A stretch of DNA of 64,000 nt from Actinomadura syzygii (GCF_008085905.1 NZ_VSFF01000005.1:1-64000); one strand, 5' to 3'; counted from the stretch's first letter, positions 24,720 through 32,676 are shown. Notes: generated from the sequence alone by a model not told the origin. Numbers and translations are program-made.

Positions 24720-25867
24720 TGGATTCATCCCTCTACGTCCTGGTCGAGGACCTGCGCGGCGACGGTGACGACGTCGCGCGGGTCCTCTCCCACGGTGTCA
24801 CGTCCATCACGATCGGGGCCGCCTACCACCGCGCCCGCGACGTGACGCCCCACGGCCGCACCCGCGTGACCATGCGCCACGACGGGGTTCACTTCCCCCT
24901 GGACGACGCTTTCGACGGCCTCCGCCTGACCCCGCCCGTGCAGAAGGGCGCGGAACGCGAACCCGTGCGGGCTCTCCGGGAGCAGACACGCGAGCTGGGC
25001 GTGCCCCTCCACGGATGGGGCGTCTTCCTGCACAACACCACGCTCGGCCTCGCTTTCCCGGACGTGACGCAGGAGAACTGTTTCGGCGACCGCGCCGCAC
25101 CCGCCGACCTGTGCCCGTCCAACCCGGACGTGCGCGCGTACGCGGTCGCGCTCGGCCGCGCCATCGCCCGGCAGGGCATGGACTCCGTGGTCGCCGAGTC
25201 CCTCCATTTCGGGACGTTCCAGCACGGCTACCACCACGAGCGCTCCTTCGTGGAGCTCGGACCGGCGGCCGAGTTCGCGCTGGGCCTGTGCTTCTGCGCG
25301 CACTGCCGCGAGCGCGTCCCGGCCGCCGACGCCGCGCACGACGCCGCGTCCTGCCTGGTCGCGTCCGTCCTGGACGGCGGCCCGCCGATCGACGCGATCC
25401 CGGACGTGCTCATCAACTACGCGCACGCCCGCACCCCGGTCGTGACGTCGCTCGCCGCCGACGTCGCCGCGGCCGTGGCGGACGAGGGCTCCCGGCTGAC
25501 CTTCCTCGACCTGACCGGCGCCGTTAAGGGCTACGCGGACGGACGCCCCACCGGCGACCCGGCCGCCGCGTCCGCCTGGCGGATCGGCGTCGACCCGTCC
25601 GGCGTGGGCAAGGTCGTCCCGTCGTACGCGGTGCTCTGCTACGCCTCCGACGAGGCCCGCGTAGCCGAGGACGTCACCGCCTACCGCACCGCGCTGGGCA
25701 CGGACACGGCCCTGCGAGCCGTCCTCCGCCCCGGCATCCCGGACACGACCTCAGCCGCCCACCTCGCCGCCAAGGCGACCGCCGCCCGAACCTCCGGCGC
25801 CGACACCGTCGACTACTACCAATACGGCTTGGCGCCCCTCCCCGTCCTGGACCGCATCCCCCGTTAA
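24719..25867 (+). CDS. hypothetical protein, TIM-barrel/glycosidase-like
   Basis: 382 residues; family not recognised. Features: LSHGVTSITIGAAYHRARD and TLGLAFPDVTQENCFGD near the N-terminus; FGTFQHGYHHERSF; and a CxxC pair, CFCAHCRER. The alternating hydrophobic strands and polar loops suggest an (alpha/beta)8 barrel like clan-A glycosidases. It is the last gene of the operon, overlapping RidA by one base, so a role in releasing or trimming the imported sugar acid is possible. No signal peptide, so it should act in the cytoplasm. Confidence 0.6.
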   Translation: MDSSLYVLVEDLRGDGDDVARVLSHGVTSITIGAAYHRARDVTPHGRTRVTMRHDGVHFPLDDAFDGLRLTPPVQKGAEREPVRALREQTRELGVPLHGWGVFLHNTTLGLAFPDVTQENCFGDRAAPADLCPSNPDVRAYAVALGRAIARQGMDSVVAESLHFGTFQHGYHHERSFVELGPAAEFALGLCFCAHCRERVPAADAAHDAASCLVASVLDGGPPIDAIPDVLINYAHARTPVVTSLAADVAAAVADEGSRLTFLDLTGAVKGYADGRPTGDPAAASAWRIGVDPSGVGKVVPSYAVLCYASDEARVAEDVTAYRTALGTDTALRAVLRPGIPDTTSAAHLAAKATAARTSGADTVDYYQYGLAPLPVLDRIPR

Positions 25868-25937
25868 CGCTCAGCCCCTGGCCCGCCTCCGTCCCAACGC
25901 GGATCCGACGGCCGCGTGCGGCGTTGCGCGGGGGTGG

Positions 25938-26399
25938 TCAGGCGAGGGTTTGGGCGGCGGAGTCCAGGCGTTGGGTCAGGTCGCGTAGGACGTTGTGCAG
26001 GTCGGCCAACTCCGCCGGAGTGAGGCCGGTCGCCGCCAGGACTCGGCGGGGGACGTCGACCGCCCGTGCGCGTAGGGCGGCGCCGCGGCCGGTCAGGTGC
26101 ACCGACACCGAGCGTTCGTCCTCGCGGCCGCGGCGGCGGGCCACGAGTCCGGCCGTCTCCAGGCGGGTGAGCAGCGGCGACAGGGTGCCCGAGTCGAGGC
26201 GGAGGCGCTCGCCGAGCCGCTTCACCGTGGGGCCGTCCTCCTCCCAGAGGACGATCATGACGAGGTACTGCGGGTAGGTCAGGCCGAGGTCGCGGAGCTC
26301 CGCCCGGTAGAGCGCGTCGAAGGCCCGTGAGGTCGCGTGCAGGACGAAGCAGACCTGCCCGTCCAGCGTCAAGGCGTCGTCGTCGGCGGTCCCCGTCAT
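25938..26399 (-). CDS. OhrR-like MarR-family regulator
   Basis: 153 residues. The reactive Cys of the OhrR group is at C17 in LDGQVCFVLHATSRAF, followed by LGLTYPQYLVMIVLWE and the winged HTH (VKRLGERLRLDSGTLSPLLTRLETAGLV). OhrR repressors sense organic hydroperoxides through this Cys. Usually ohr is next door, but here no ohr gene is in the window. A perfect inverted repeat lies 26 bases upstream of the start. The neighbour is a SigG-like operon on the same strand. Confidence 0.85.
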   Translation of the reverse strand: MTGTADDDALTLDGQVCFVLHATSRAFDALYRAELRDLGLTYPQYLVMIVLWEEDGPTVKRLGERLRLDSGTLSPLLTRLETAGLVARRRGREDERSVSVHLTGRGAALRARAVDVPRRVLAATGLTPAELADLHNVLRDLTQRLDSAAQTLA

Positions 26400-26424
26400 G
26401 CCCCCATCCTACGGGCGCGCGCCG

Positions 26425-26444
26425 TTCGGTTGTCCGCAACCGAA
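26425..26444. promoter_or_regulatory. operator upstream of the OhrR-like gene
   Basis: TTCGGTTG-TCCG-CAACCGAA is an 8-bp perfect inverted repeat with a 4-bp centre. It lies between the regulator start (26399) and the stop of the sigma gene (26467), suited to autorepression. Confidence 0.6.
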
Positions 26445-26466
26445 TCCCTCCGTTCGCATGGTCGGC

Positions 26467-27426
26467 TCAGGGCTCCGGAAGGGTCGGGGCGAGGCCGAAC
26501 GACGAGAGGACCCGCGCCTCGGAGAAGACGACGTTCCGCGTGATCCGGTCGCCCTCCACAGTGAGAACCTGCAGCGTGTGGAGCCGGTAGACGCCGTCGT
26601 CGAGGAGGTAGGCGACGAGTGCGGGCTGGCCGTTGGCGGTCGTCCGGACCATGCGCCAGCCGGTGCCGCGCCACTCGAAAAGGCGCACCATGAAGAGCCC
26701 GTAGGAGTGCCTTCCCCTGTACCAATGCGGGACGGGCGGCATCTCCAGCGCCGCGTCGTCGGTCAGCAGCGTCACCAGGGCGCCGACGTCCGCCGTCTCG
26801 AACGACCGGATGTACCTGTCGAGGAGATCGTTGACGGCGGCGTCGTCCGGCTCGGCGACCTCGTCCTCCGTCACCCCGACGTTGGACAGCCCGGCCCGCG
26901 CCCGCTGCAGCGCGCTGTTCACGGCGGCCGTCGACGTCTCCAGCAGCTCCGCCGTCTCGGCCGCGCTGAACTCCAGGACGTCCCGCAGGATCAGCACCGC
27001 CCGCTGCTTCGGCGGCAGCACCTGCATCGCCGCGATCAGCGCCAGCCGCAGGCTCCCGCGCCGCGCGACCCGCGAGGCCGGATCGTCGAGCATGGCGTCC
27101 GGGAAGGGCTGCAGCCACGGCACGTCCAGCGCGGGGGCGAGCGGGAACTCCGCCTCGCCCGGCTCCGGCCCGCTGACCATGGACGGCAGCGGCCGCCGCG
27201 CCCTCCCCTGCAACGCCGTCAGGCACGCGTTCGTCGCGATCTTGTACAGCCAGGTCCGGACGGACGCCCGCCGCGCGTCGTACCGGTCCCAGGCCCGCCA
27301 GGCGCGCAGCATCGTCTCCTGGACGAGGTCCTCCGCCTCGTGCACCGAACCGAGCATCCGGTAGCAGTGCACCAGAAGCTCCTTCCGGTACGCCCCCGCC
27401 GCCGACTCGAAGTCGTCGTCGATCAC
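26467..27426 (-). CDS. SigG-like ECF sigma factor with SnoaL-like C-terminus
   Basis: 319 residues. Sigma2: RKELLVHCYRMLGSVHEAEDLVQETMLRAW; sigma4: LPPKQRAVLILRDVLEFSAAETAELLETSTAAVNSALQRAR. The C-terminal ~130 residues are a SnoaL_2/NTF2-like fold (DLLDRYIRSFETADVGALVTLLTDDA) typical of SigG/SigJ-type sigma factors that lack a separate anti-sigma. GTG start with GGAGGGGG upstream. It is co-transcribed with the small SnoaL-like gene that begins at 27823, 13 bases between them. Confidence 0.9.
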   Translation of the reverse strand: MIDDDFESAAGAYRKELLVHCYRMLGSVHEAEDLVQETMLRAWRAWDRYDARRASVRTWLYKIATNACLTALQGRARRPLPSMVSGPEPGEAEFPLAPALDVPWLQPFPDAMLDDPASRVARRGSLRLALIAAMQVLPPKQRAVLILRDVLEFSAAETAELLETSTAAVNSALQRARAGLSNVGVTEDEVAEPDDAAVNDLLDRYIRSFETADVGALVTLLTDDAALEMPPVPHWYRGRHSYGLFMVRLFEWRGTGWRMVRTTANGQPALVAYLLDDGVYRLHTLQVLTVEGDRITRNVVFSEARVLSSFGLAPTLPEP

Positions 27427-27439
27427 GTGCCCCCTCCGC

Positions 27440-27823
27440 CTAGTGCGCGGGCGTGTTGGAGTAGGCGGACACGAGCCACCGCCCGTCCCGCTTCGACAGC
27501 ACCCACGTGGCGAGCCGTTCCCCCTCGGCCGGAACCTCGCTCGCCCCCGCCATCAGGATGCCCGCCCGGCTGACGATCACCGCCGTGTCGCCGTGGACGC
27601 GCACGTCCTGCGGCTCGTCCACGGCGCTCGACCCCTTCAGCGGACCGGCGAACCCCGCCGCCATGGACTCGCGGACCGCGTCCCGCCCCTGGTGGAACAC
27701 GCCGGGCATCACGACGGTCGCGTCGTCGGTGTAGTGGTCGGCGAACGCGGCGGCGTCGCCGTCCGCCCAAGCCTTGTACATCTTGTCGAACATGGCGCGG
27801 AGTTCGGACTCGGTGCTGTTCAT
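27440..27823 (-). CDS. SgcJ/EcaC-like (SnoaL/NTF2 fold) protein
   Basis: 127 residues. MFDKMYKAWADGDAAAFADHYTDDATVVMPG is the standard DUF4440/SgcJ opening; the pocket-closing VRVHGDTAVI and WLVSAYSNTPAH are present. Members bind small ligands; few have known enzymatic activity. AAGGAG lies 8 bases before the ATG. First gene of a two-gene operon with the SigG-like factor, whose C-terminus has the same fold. Confidence 0.82.
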   Translation of the reverse strand: MNSTESELRAMFDKMYKAWADGDAAAFADHYTDDATVVMPGVFHQGRDAVRESMAAGFAGPLKGSSAVDEPQDVRVHGDTAVIVSRAGILMAGASEVPAEGERLATWVLSKRDGRWLVSAYSNTPAH

Positions 27824-27876
27824 CGAAACGCTCCTTCTGATCGGTCAGCGGTATGTACCGCCCGATCACCCCCGAC

Positions 27877-28233
27877 TCATCGGTCACCGCCAGAAATTTC
27901 TTCGAGCACGCTCGCGGCGAGGCGTTTCGGTGCGGACAGCCGCCACCCCTCGATGACCAGTTCGGCTAGCTGACCTGCGTCGACGCTGGGCAGCTTGATC
28001 TCCACCCAGGCGAAGCGTCCGCTCGTCCAGGACGGGGAGAAGGTGTCGGAATCGTCCGCGATGAGGGCGGCCTGCTCCTCCCGCGTCGCCTTCACCATGA
28101 TCGACTGCTTGGCCTCGCTGAGGTAGCAGAAGCCCTTGCCGCGCACGCGGAAGCCCGTCATCTCCCCGAAGGACTCGCGCTCGGTCACCTCCGGCAGCCC
28201 GAGCACCAGCTCCAGGAACTCCTCGACGCTCAT
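27877..28233 (-). CDS. MmcQ/YjbR family protein
   Basis: 118 residues: MSVEEFLELVLGLPEVTERESFGEMTGFRV, then SIMVKATREEQAAL and AWVEIKLPSVD, the MmcQ/YjbR (CyaY-like) fold. The members bind DNA in some reports; the physiological role is unclear. ATG 28233 is chosen since the domain starts immediately. It lies 53 bp downstream of the ECF41 gene stop and may be co-transcribed with it. Confidence 0.85.
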   Translation of the reverse strand: MSVEEFLELVLGLPEVTERESFGEMTGFRVRGKGFCYLSEAKQSIMVKATREEQAALIADDSDTFSPSWTSGRFAWVEIKLPSVDAGQLAELVIEGWRLSAPKRLAASVLEEISGGDR

Positions 28234-28286
28234 GCCCCAAGGCGTACCACCCGCCTCGGACGTTCCCGGCCCGGCGTCCCTCCGGA

Positions 28287-29204
28287 TCAGCGGCTGACCG
28301 GCGTCTCCCGCCCCAGCCGCGCCAGCTTCTCCGGGTTCCGGACGACATAGAGCCCGGTCACCAGCCCGTCGTCGATCCGGACCGCCACGACGTCGTCGAT
28401 CTCCCCGCCGATCCGGACGATCAGCGCCGGCCACCCGTTGACCTGCGCCACCTCGACCGTCGCGATCCCGCCGAGCTTGGGCAGCCCGACCGACAGCAGG
28501 CGCGCCACCTTCGCGGCCCCGACGACCGGCTGCGGCACGGCCTGCACGACCCCGCCGCCGTCCCCGAGGAGGACGACGTCCGGCGCGAGGACGTCGAGCA
28601 GCCCCCGCAGGTCGCCCGTCTCGATCGCCACCTGGAACGCCGCGAGCGCGCCGCGCGTCTCGGCCGCCGACACGTCCCCGCGCGGCCGCCGCTCGGCGAC
28701 GTGCGCCCGCGCCCGGTGCGCGATCTGGCGGACGGCCGCCGCGTTCTTCCCGACCGCCTCCGCGATCTCGTCGTATCCGAGGTCGAACACCTCGCGCAGC
28801 ACGAACACCGCCCGCTCGGTCGGCTTCAACGTCTCCAGGACGAGCAGCATCGCCATCGAGACGCTGTCGGCCAGTTCGACGTCGTCCGCCACGTCGGGCG
28901 TCGTCAGCAGCGGCTCCGGCAGCCACGGCCCGACATAGGACTCCTTGCGGCGGCCGAGCGTGCGCAGCCGCGACAGCGCCTGCCGGGTGGTGATCCGCAC
29001 CAGGTAGGCGCGCTGGTCCCGCACCGTCGCGAGGTCGACGCCCGCCCAGCGCAGCCAGGTCTCCTGGAGGACGTCCTCGGCGTCGGCGGCCGACCCGAGC
29101 ATCTCGTACGCGACGGTGAAGAGCAGATTCCGGTGGGCGACGAACGCCTCGGTGGCGGCGTCCATCCGACCGTCCTGGACGGACCCCTCTGTCCCTTCGC
29201 TCAT
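28287..29204 (-). CDS. ECF41-type RNA polymerase sigma factor
   Basis: 305 residues. Sigma2 VAHRNLLFTVAYEMLGSAADAEDVLQETWLRW and sigma4 LKPTERAVFVLREVFDLGYDEIAEAVGKNAAAVRQIAHRAR. The C-terminal SnoaL-like domain includes DLRGLLDVLAPDVVLLGDGGG, the ECF41 hallmark that replaces an anti-sigma. ATG 29204 has GGGGGGAG upstream; a longer frame begins at 29297 but would cover the promoter. The divergent AhpD-like gene and matching promoters reproduce the standard ECF41 arrangement. Confidence 0.92.
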   Translation of the reverse strand: MSEGTEGSVQDGRMDAATEAFVAHRNLLFTVAYEMLGSAADAEDVLQETWLRWAGVDLATVRDQRAYLVRITTRQALSRLRTLGRRKESYVGPWLPEPLLTTPDVADDVELADSVSMAMLLVLETLKPTERAVFVLREVFDLGYDEIAEAVGKNAAAVRQIAHRARAHVAERRPRGDVSAAETRGALAAFQVAIETGDLRGLLDVLAPDVVLLGDGGGVVQAVPQPVVGAAKVARLLSVGLPKLGGIATVEVAQVNGWPALIVRIGGEIDDVVAVRIDDGLVTGLYVVRNPEKLARLGRETPVSR

Positions 29205-29243
29205 GGCCTGCTCCCCCCACTCGTCATTCAACACGCCGCACAC

Positions 29244-29272
29244 AAGATGCTCGGTCCTCCCGTTTTGTGACA
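29244..29272 (-). promoter_or_regulatory. ECF41-type promoter driving the sigma gene
   Basis: On the minus strand TGTCACA (29266-29272) is followed after exactly 16 bp by CATCTT (29244-29249) and then GTG. TGTCACA is the known ECF41 -35 element. The same element pair is seen in the divergent promoter. Confidence 0.75.
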
Positions 29273-29307
29273 GCCAGGGGCCGGTGACACACGGCACACA
29301 TCCGGGC

Positions 29308-29336
29308 CGTCACAAGGACGAGACCGGCGGCATCTT
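29308..29336 (+). promoter_or_regulatory. ECF41-type promoter driving the AhpD-like gene
   Basis: CGTCACA (29308-29314), 16 bp, then CATCTT (29331-29336). It differs by one base from the -35 of the sigma gene promoter and is identical at -10, including the following GTG. The start codon of the target lies 41 bases downstream. Confidence 0.75.
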
Positions 29337-29376
29337 GTGGTCGTCCAGCAGGAACCACCCAAGTGAGGACGACGTC

Positions 29377-29862
29377 ATGGAACCGCGGATCGACATGATG
29401 ACGAACGAGATCGGCGCCAAGATCGCCAGGCGGATGGCGGGCGCGCACGCGGTGATCGAGGGCTCGCCGCTGCCGAAGGCCGTGCAGGACCTGGTCATGC
29501 TGCGGGCCAGCCAGATCAACGGCTGCGGCCTCTGCGTCGACCTCCACACCAAGGAGGCGGCGGCCGCCGGGGAGACGGCGGTCCGGCTCAGCCTGGTCGC
29601 CGCGTGGCGCGAGACCACCGTGTTCACCGAGGCGGAGCGCGCCGCGCTGGCGCTCGCCGAGGAGGGCACGCGCCTCGCGGACGCCCACCACGGCGTGTCC
29701 GACGCGACGTGGGAAAAGGCGCGCGAGCACTACGACGACGACCAGATCTCGGCGCTCGTCTCACTGGTCGCCCTGATCAACGCCGCCAACCGGATGAACG
29801 TCATCGTGCGCAACCAGGGCGGCTCCTACGAGCCCGGAATGTTCGACGCCGCGGTGAGCTGA
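29377..29862 (+). CDS. carboxymuconolactone decarboxylase/AhpD-like protein
   Basis: 161 residues. The AhpD CxxC is in NGCGLCVDLH, with the proton-relay His two residues later as in AhpD-type peroxidases. This family is the usual divergent partner and target of ECF41 sigma factors. It likely reduces peroxides or handles a related quinone or lactone substrate. ATG 29377 has GTGAGGACGACG upstream. Confidence 0.9.
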   Translation: MEPRIDMMTNEIGAKIARRMAGAHAVIEGSPLPKAVQDLVMLRASQINGCGLCVDLHTKEAAAAGETAVRLSLVAAWRETTVFTEAERAALALAEEGTRLADAHHGVSDATWEKAREHYDDDQISALVSLVALINAANRMNVIVRNQGGSYEPGMFDAAVS

Positions 29863-29881
29863 AAGGCCGTCCGGCGCGCCG

Positions 29882-30409
29882 TCATGTGCCGCGCCCTGGC
29901 CAGGAGTCGAGAAGGCCGCGCATTTCCGCGTCGTATTCGTCCATGGGCGGCAGGCCCATTTCGGCGCGCCGCTCGTCCAGGCCGTCGGGGTCTTCGATCG
30001 GCTGCGGCCCGAACCCCGACTCGGTCTCCGTGTACTGGGTTCCGTATCGCTGCGGACGACCGGCGTTGACCCGGACACGGTCCTCCAGATAGGCGAGGCG
30101 TTTCCGATCGGCGTCGCCGCGCGCGACCGCGTCCCGCAGGGCCAGCAGGAAGCGGCGTTGCGCGCGGCGCCGCCGGTCCGCGTGCTGGGCGAGCAGCCAG
30201 GCGGCGTCGGCGGCCTGCTCCCCGACCAGCGCGTTCCCCGGCCAGCCGTGCCGCCGGACGACGCGGTCCAGCCAGGCCGCGTTCCTGTCGTCCACCCAGA
30301 GGAAACGCAATGCCCGGAAGGGGGACCGGTAATGGCGGGGCGTCGACGTCCGGACCCTCTGGTCGCGGGCGGCCCGGCGTAACAGATCGGCTCGCAGTGT
30401 CCCGTTCAC
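29882..30409 (-). CDS. DUF6624-like hypothetical protein
   Basis: 175 residues: LRADLLRRAARDQRVR, DDRNAAWLDRVVRRHGWPGNALVGEQAADAAWLLAQHAD and GRPQRYGTQYTETESGFGPQPIEDPDGLDERRAEMGLPPMDEY are the family blocks (conserved GWPG, AQHAD, RYGTQ). Function unknown. GTG 30409 is the likely start, though GGAG sits only 2 bases upstream of it. It converges on the AhpD-like gene. Confidence 0.72.
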   Translation of the reverse strand: MNGTLRADLLRRAARDQRVRTSTPRHYRSPFRALRFLWVDDRNAAWLDRVVRRHGWPGNALVGEQAADAAWLLAQHADRRRRAQRRFLLALRDAVARGDADRKRLAYLEDRVRVNAGRPQRYGTQYTETESGFGPQPIEDPDGLDERRAEMGLPPMDEYDAEMRGLLDSWPGRGT

Positions 30410-30441
30410 CGCTCCACTATCGCCCCTGAACCCCGTCCGGC

Positions 30442-30957
30442 CTATGGGGTCTCGCCCGCCGCGGCGGCGCGTCGGGCGGCCGTTTCGCGTGGGTCGTCGA
30501 CACGCAGCGAATCGGGCCCCGTTTCGGTGTGATGGGCCGTGGTGTAGAAGCGGACCTCGTGCCCGTCGGGGTCGTGCAGCTCCGGCAATATCCAGCCGAT
30601 GGTCGCGAAATGCACCCCCGCGTGGGATTCGCCGAGCGCGGTCAGCCGCGCCGCGAGTTCCTCGATCGCGGCTTTGTCGGGGACGCCGATGGCGAAGTAG
30701 TCGAACCCCGCCGCGGCGACGGCCCGCTCGGGGTCGAGGCGAAGGGCCAGCACCGGCCCACCCGCCGGATGCCGCAGCGCGTACCCCATCAACGTGCCCT
30801 GCTCGACGAACTCGATGTCGACCTCGTATCCGAGCCTGGAGCGGTACCACTCCAGGGATCGGGCCAGGTCGGCGACCGGGAGCTTCAGGTGGTGGACGCC
30901 GTCCAGCCGGGGCGGGCCCGAGCCGTCCGCCGGAGAGGTGGCGCTGCGATCCCCCAT
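30442..30957 (-). CDS. VOC/glyoxalase-family protein
   Basis: 171 residues. LDGVHHLKLPVADLARSLEWYRSRLGYE and LHDPDGHEVRFYT are the beta-alpha-beta-beta-beta modules of the vicinal oxygen chelate fold, with His and Glu metal ligands in place. The reaction is not predictable. AAGGAG lies 7 bases upstream of the ATG. It is divergent from a TetR gene, and a nested operator fills the 49-bp gap. Confidence 0.85.
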   Translation of the reverse strand: MGDRSATSPADGSGPPRLDGVHHLKLPVADLARSLEWYRSRLGYEVDIEFVEQGTLMGYALRHPAGGPVLALRLDPERAVAAAGFDYFAIGVPDKAAIEELAARLTALGESHAGVHFATIGWILPELHDPDGHEVRFYTTAHHTETGPDSLRVDDPRETAARRAAAAGETP

Positions 30958-30979
30958 CGCGATCTCCTTGCAGTAGGAG

Positions 30980-31007
30980 TGCATTGATGCAGTTATACTG
31001 CAATGCA
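30980..31007. promoter_or_regulatory. nested palindromic operator and probable leaderless promoter of TetR
   Basis: TGCATTG (30980-30986) pairs with CAATGCA (31001-31007), and inside it TGCAG-TTATA-CTGCA (30988-31002) is another inverted repeat. TATACT (30994-30999) is a -10 element 7 bases before the TetR ATG, so the message should begin at or next to the start codon. The operator covers the -10, fitting autorepression and control of the divergent VOC gene. Confidence 0.7.
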
Positions 31008-31687
31008 TGTCCGACCCCGTCAAGCCCGATCTGCGGGCCGCCCGTGTCGCCGAGACCGAGGAGAAGATCCTCGGCGCCGCCGTCGAACTGTTCGTCCGAC
31101 ATGGCTACGCCGGGACCACGCTGGCCGCCGTCGCCGACCGCGCCCGGGTCGGGGCGCGCACGGTCTACGTCCGGTTCGGCACCAAGGCGGCCCTGCTCAA
31201 ACGCGCCGTCGACGTCGCCTTCGCCGGGGACACCGCGCCGGTCGACGTCCGCCACCGCGACTGGTTCACCCGCGCCGAGACCGCCCCGAGCGCCGCCGAA
31301 CGCCTCGCCGCGCTCGCGACGGGGAGCAGCCGGATGCTGGCCCGCGCCGGGGACGTCCTGGCCGTCGCTCTGGAGGCCGCCGCGACCGAACCGGAACTCG
31401 CCGCCGCCGCCCAGGCGGGCCGCGAGGCCACCCGCGCCAACATCGCCGCCTTCTGGGCCAAGATGGCGGACGACGGCCTGCTACCCGGCGGCCGTGACCT
31501 CGACCTCGACTGGCTGACCGACACGGCTGCGCTGCTCGTCCACGCCGAGACCTACCTGCTGGCCCGCAGCATGATGGGCTGGACGCCCGCCGCCCACGAG
31601 CGCTGGCTCACCGCGTCCCTCCACGCGCTGATCAGCGCGGACCCAGCGAGCCCTCCGCCGCCGACCCGCCCGGCCGAGGCTCCTTGA
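31007..31687 (+). CDS. TetR-family regulator
   Basis: 226 residues. HTH at about 18-65: AETEEKILGAAVELFVRHGYAGTTLAAVADRARVGARTVYVRFGTKAALL. The C-terminal ligand domain is not recognised. The start codon overlaps the last bases of its own operator. Its 3' end overlaps the convergent cupin gene by 56 bases. Confidence 0.88.
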   Translation: MSDPVKPDLRAARVAETEEKILGAAVELFVRHGYAGTTLAAVADRARVGARTVYVRFGTKAALLKRAVDVAFAGDTAPVDVRHRDWFTRAETAPSAAERLAALATGSSRMLARAGDVLAVALEAAATEPELAAAAQAGREATRANIAAFWAKMADDGLLPGGRDLDLDWLTDTAALLVHAETYLLARSMMGWTPAAHERWLTASLHALISADPASPPPPTRPAEAP

Positions 31688-31997
31688 GCTCGACGAAGAT
31701 CGAGTGCGTGGCGGTGTCGCCGATGTTCTCCCCGGCGTGCTCCTGGGCGTCCAGCCACCGCGCCTGCCCGGCCGGCAGTTCGAGCTCCACCTGACGTCCG
31801 CCGGACGTGAGCCGCCGCTTGAACGAGCTCAACGTGACCATGACGCTGTCGGGATGACCGTGCGGGCTGGTCCGATCGCCCGGCCCGTCCCGGTACTCCA
31901 GGACGCGGACGCGCTCGTTCTCGAAGATCACCGTGTAGAGCCCGGGATCGGTGACGGTGGGGTCCCGCTGCATGTCCTGGTGCGTGTCCTGGTGCAT
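31632..31997 (-). CDS. small cupin-domain protein
   Basis: 121 residues. VTDPGLYTVIFENERVRVLEYRDGPGDRTSPHGHPDSVMVTL contains the cupin motif 1 (PHGHPDSV), and HSIFVELK closes motif 2. These single-cupin proteins are of unknown function. ATG 31997 with GAGG upstream is preferred to 32042. Divergent from the second TetR gene, suggesting regulation by it. Confidence 0.75.
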   Translation of the reverse strand: MHQDTHQDMQRDPTVTDPGLYTVIFENERVRVLEYRDGPGDRTSPHGHPDSVMVTLSSFKRRLTSGGRQVELELPAGQARWLDAQEHAGENIGDTATHSIFVELKEPRPGGSAAEGSLGPR

Positions 31998-32051
31998 GGC
32001 CGCCTCGCTCGGCTCGCCGGTCAGGAGGGGCCGAAGCCCCATGGGACGACG

Positions 32052-32078
32052 GTACCATCATGGCAATGTCAGTACCAT
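32052..32078. promoter_or_regulatory. GTACCAT direct repeats at the TetR start
   Basis: GTACCAT occurs at 32052-32058 and 32072-32078, 20 bp apart and flanking the TetR start codons (32060 and 32066). It may be an operator that reaches into the coding region, or simply chance; no matching second site was seen. Confidence 0.35.
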
Positions 32079-32659
32079 ATGAGTCGACCGGACGCCGCGA
32101 GCAGAAGTCCCGCACCCGCGAGGCACTGGTCGCGTCCACCCGCGCCCTCATGGCCCAGGGACTGACCCCGACCGTCGAGGAGGCCGCCGCCGCGGCGCGC
32201 ATCTCCCGGACGACGGCCTACCGGTACTTCCCGAACCAGCGCGCCCTGCTGCTCGGCGCGCATCCGGAGACCCGGCAGGCGTCGCTGCTCCCCGACGACG
32301 CGCCGACCGATCCGCGGGCACGCCTCGACCTGGCGATGCGCGCCTTCACCGACCTCACCGTCGAGTGGGAGCCCCAACTGCGCGCTTCGCTGCGGCTTTC
32401 GCTGGAGCCCGGCGCGGAGCAGCCGCCGCTCCGCCAGGGCCGCGCGGTCACCTGGATCGAGGACGCCCTCGCCCCGCTCCGCGAGTCCCGTCCCGACGTG
32501 GACGTCCATCGGCTGGCCGTGGCGATCCGCTCGGCGACCGGCATCGAGGCGCTGATCTGGCTCACCGACATCGCCGGGCTCTCCCGCGAAGAAGCGGTCG
32601 CCCTGATGCGCCGCTCAGCGCACGCCCTCCTCCAAGCCGCGCTGACCGAACAGCCCTGA
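32060..32659 (+). CDS. TetR-family regulator
   Basis: 199 residues. HTH: KSRTREALVASTRALMAQGLTPTVEEAAAAARISRTTAYRYFPNQRALL, with the YRYF motif of TetR recognition helices. The ligand domain is unassigned. ATG at 32066 is an alternative start. It likely controls the divergent cupin gene. Confidence 0.87.
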   Translation: MAMSVPYESTGRREQKSRTREALVASTRALMAQGLTPTVEEAAAAARISRTTAYRYFPNQRALLLGAHPETRQASLLPDDAPTDPRARLDLAMRAFTDLTVEWEPQLRASLRLSLEPGAEQPPLRQGRAVTWIEDALAPLRESRPDVDVHRLAVAIRSATGIEALIWLTDIAGLSREEAVALMRRSAHALLQAALTEQP

Positions 32660-32676
32660 CCAGCCGGAACGCCCGA

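Noticed and set aside
29882..31255. Long minus-strand frame running from the DUF6624-like gene over the VOC gene and TetR operator
   Set aside because: Upstream part overlaps genes on both strands; only the GTG at 30409 onward has family sequence.
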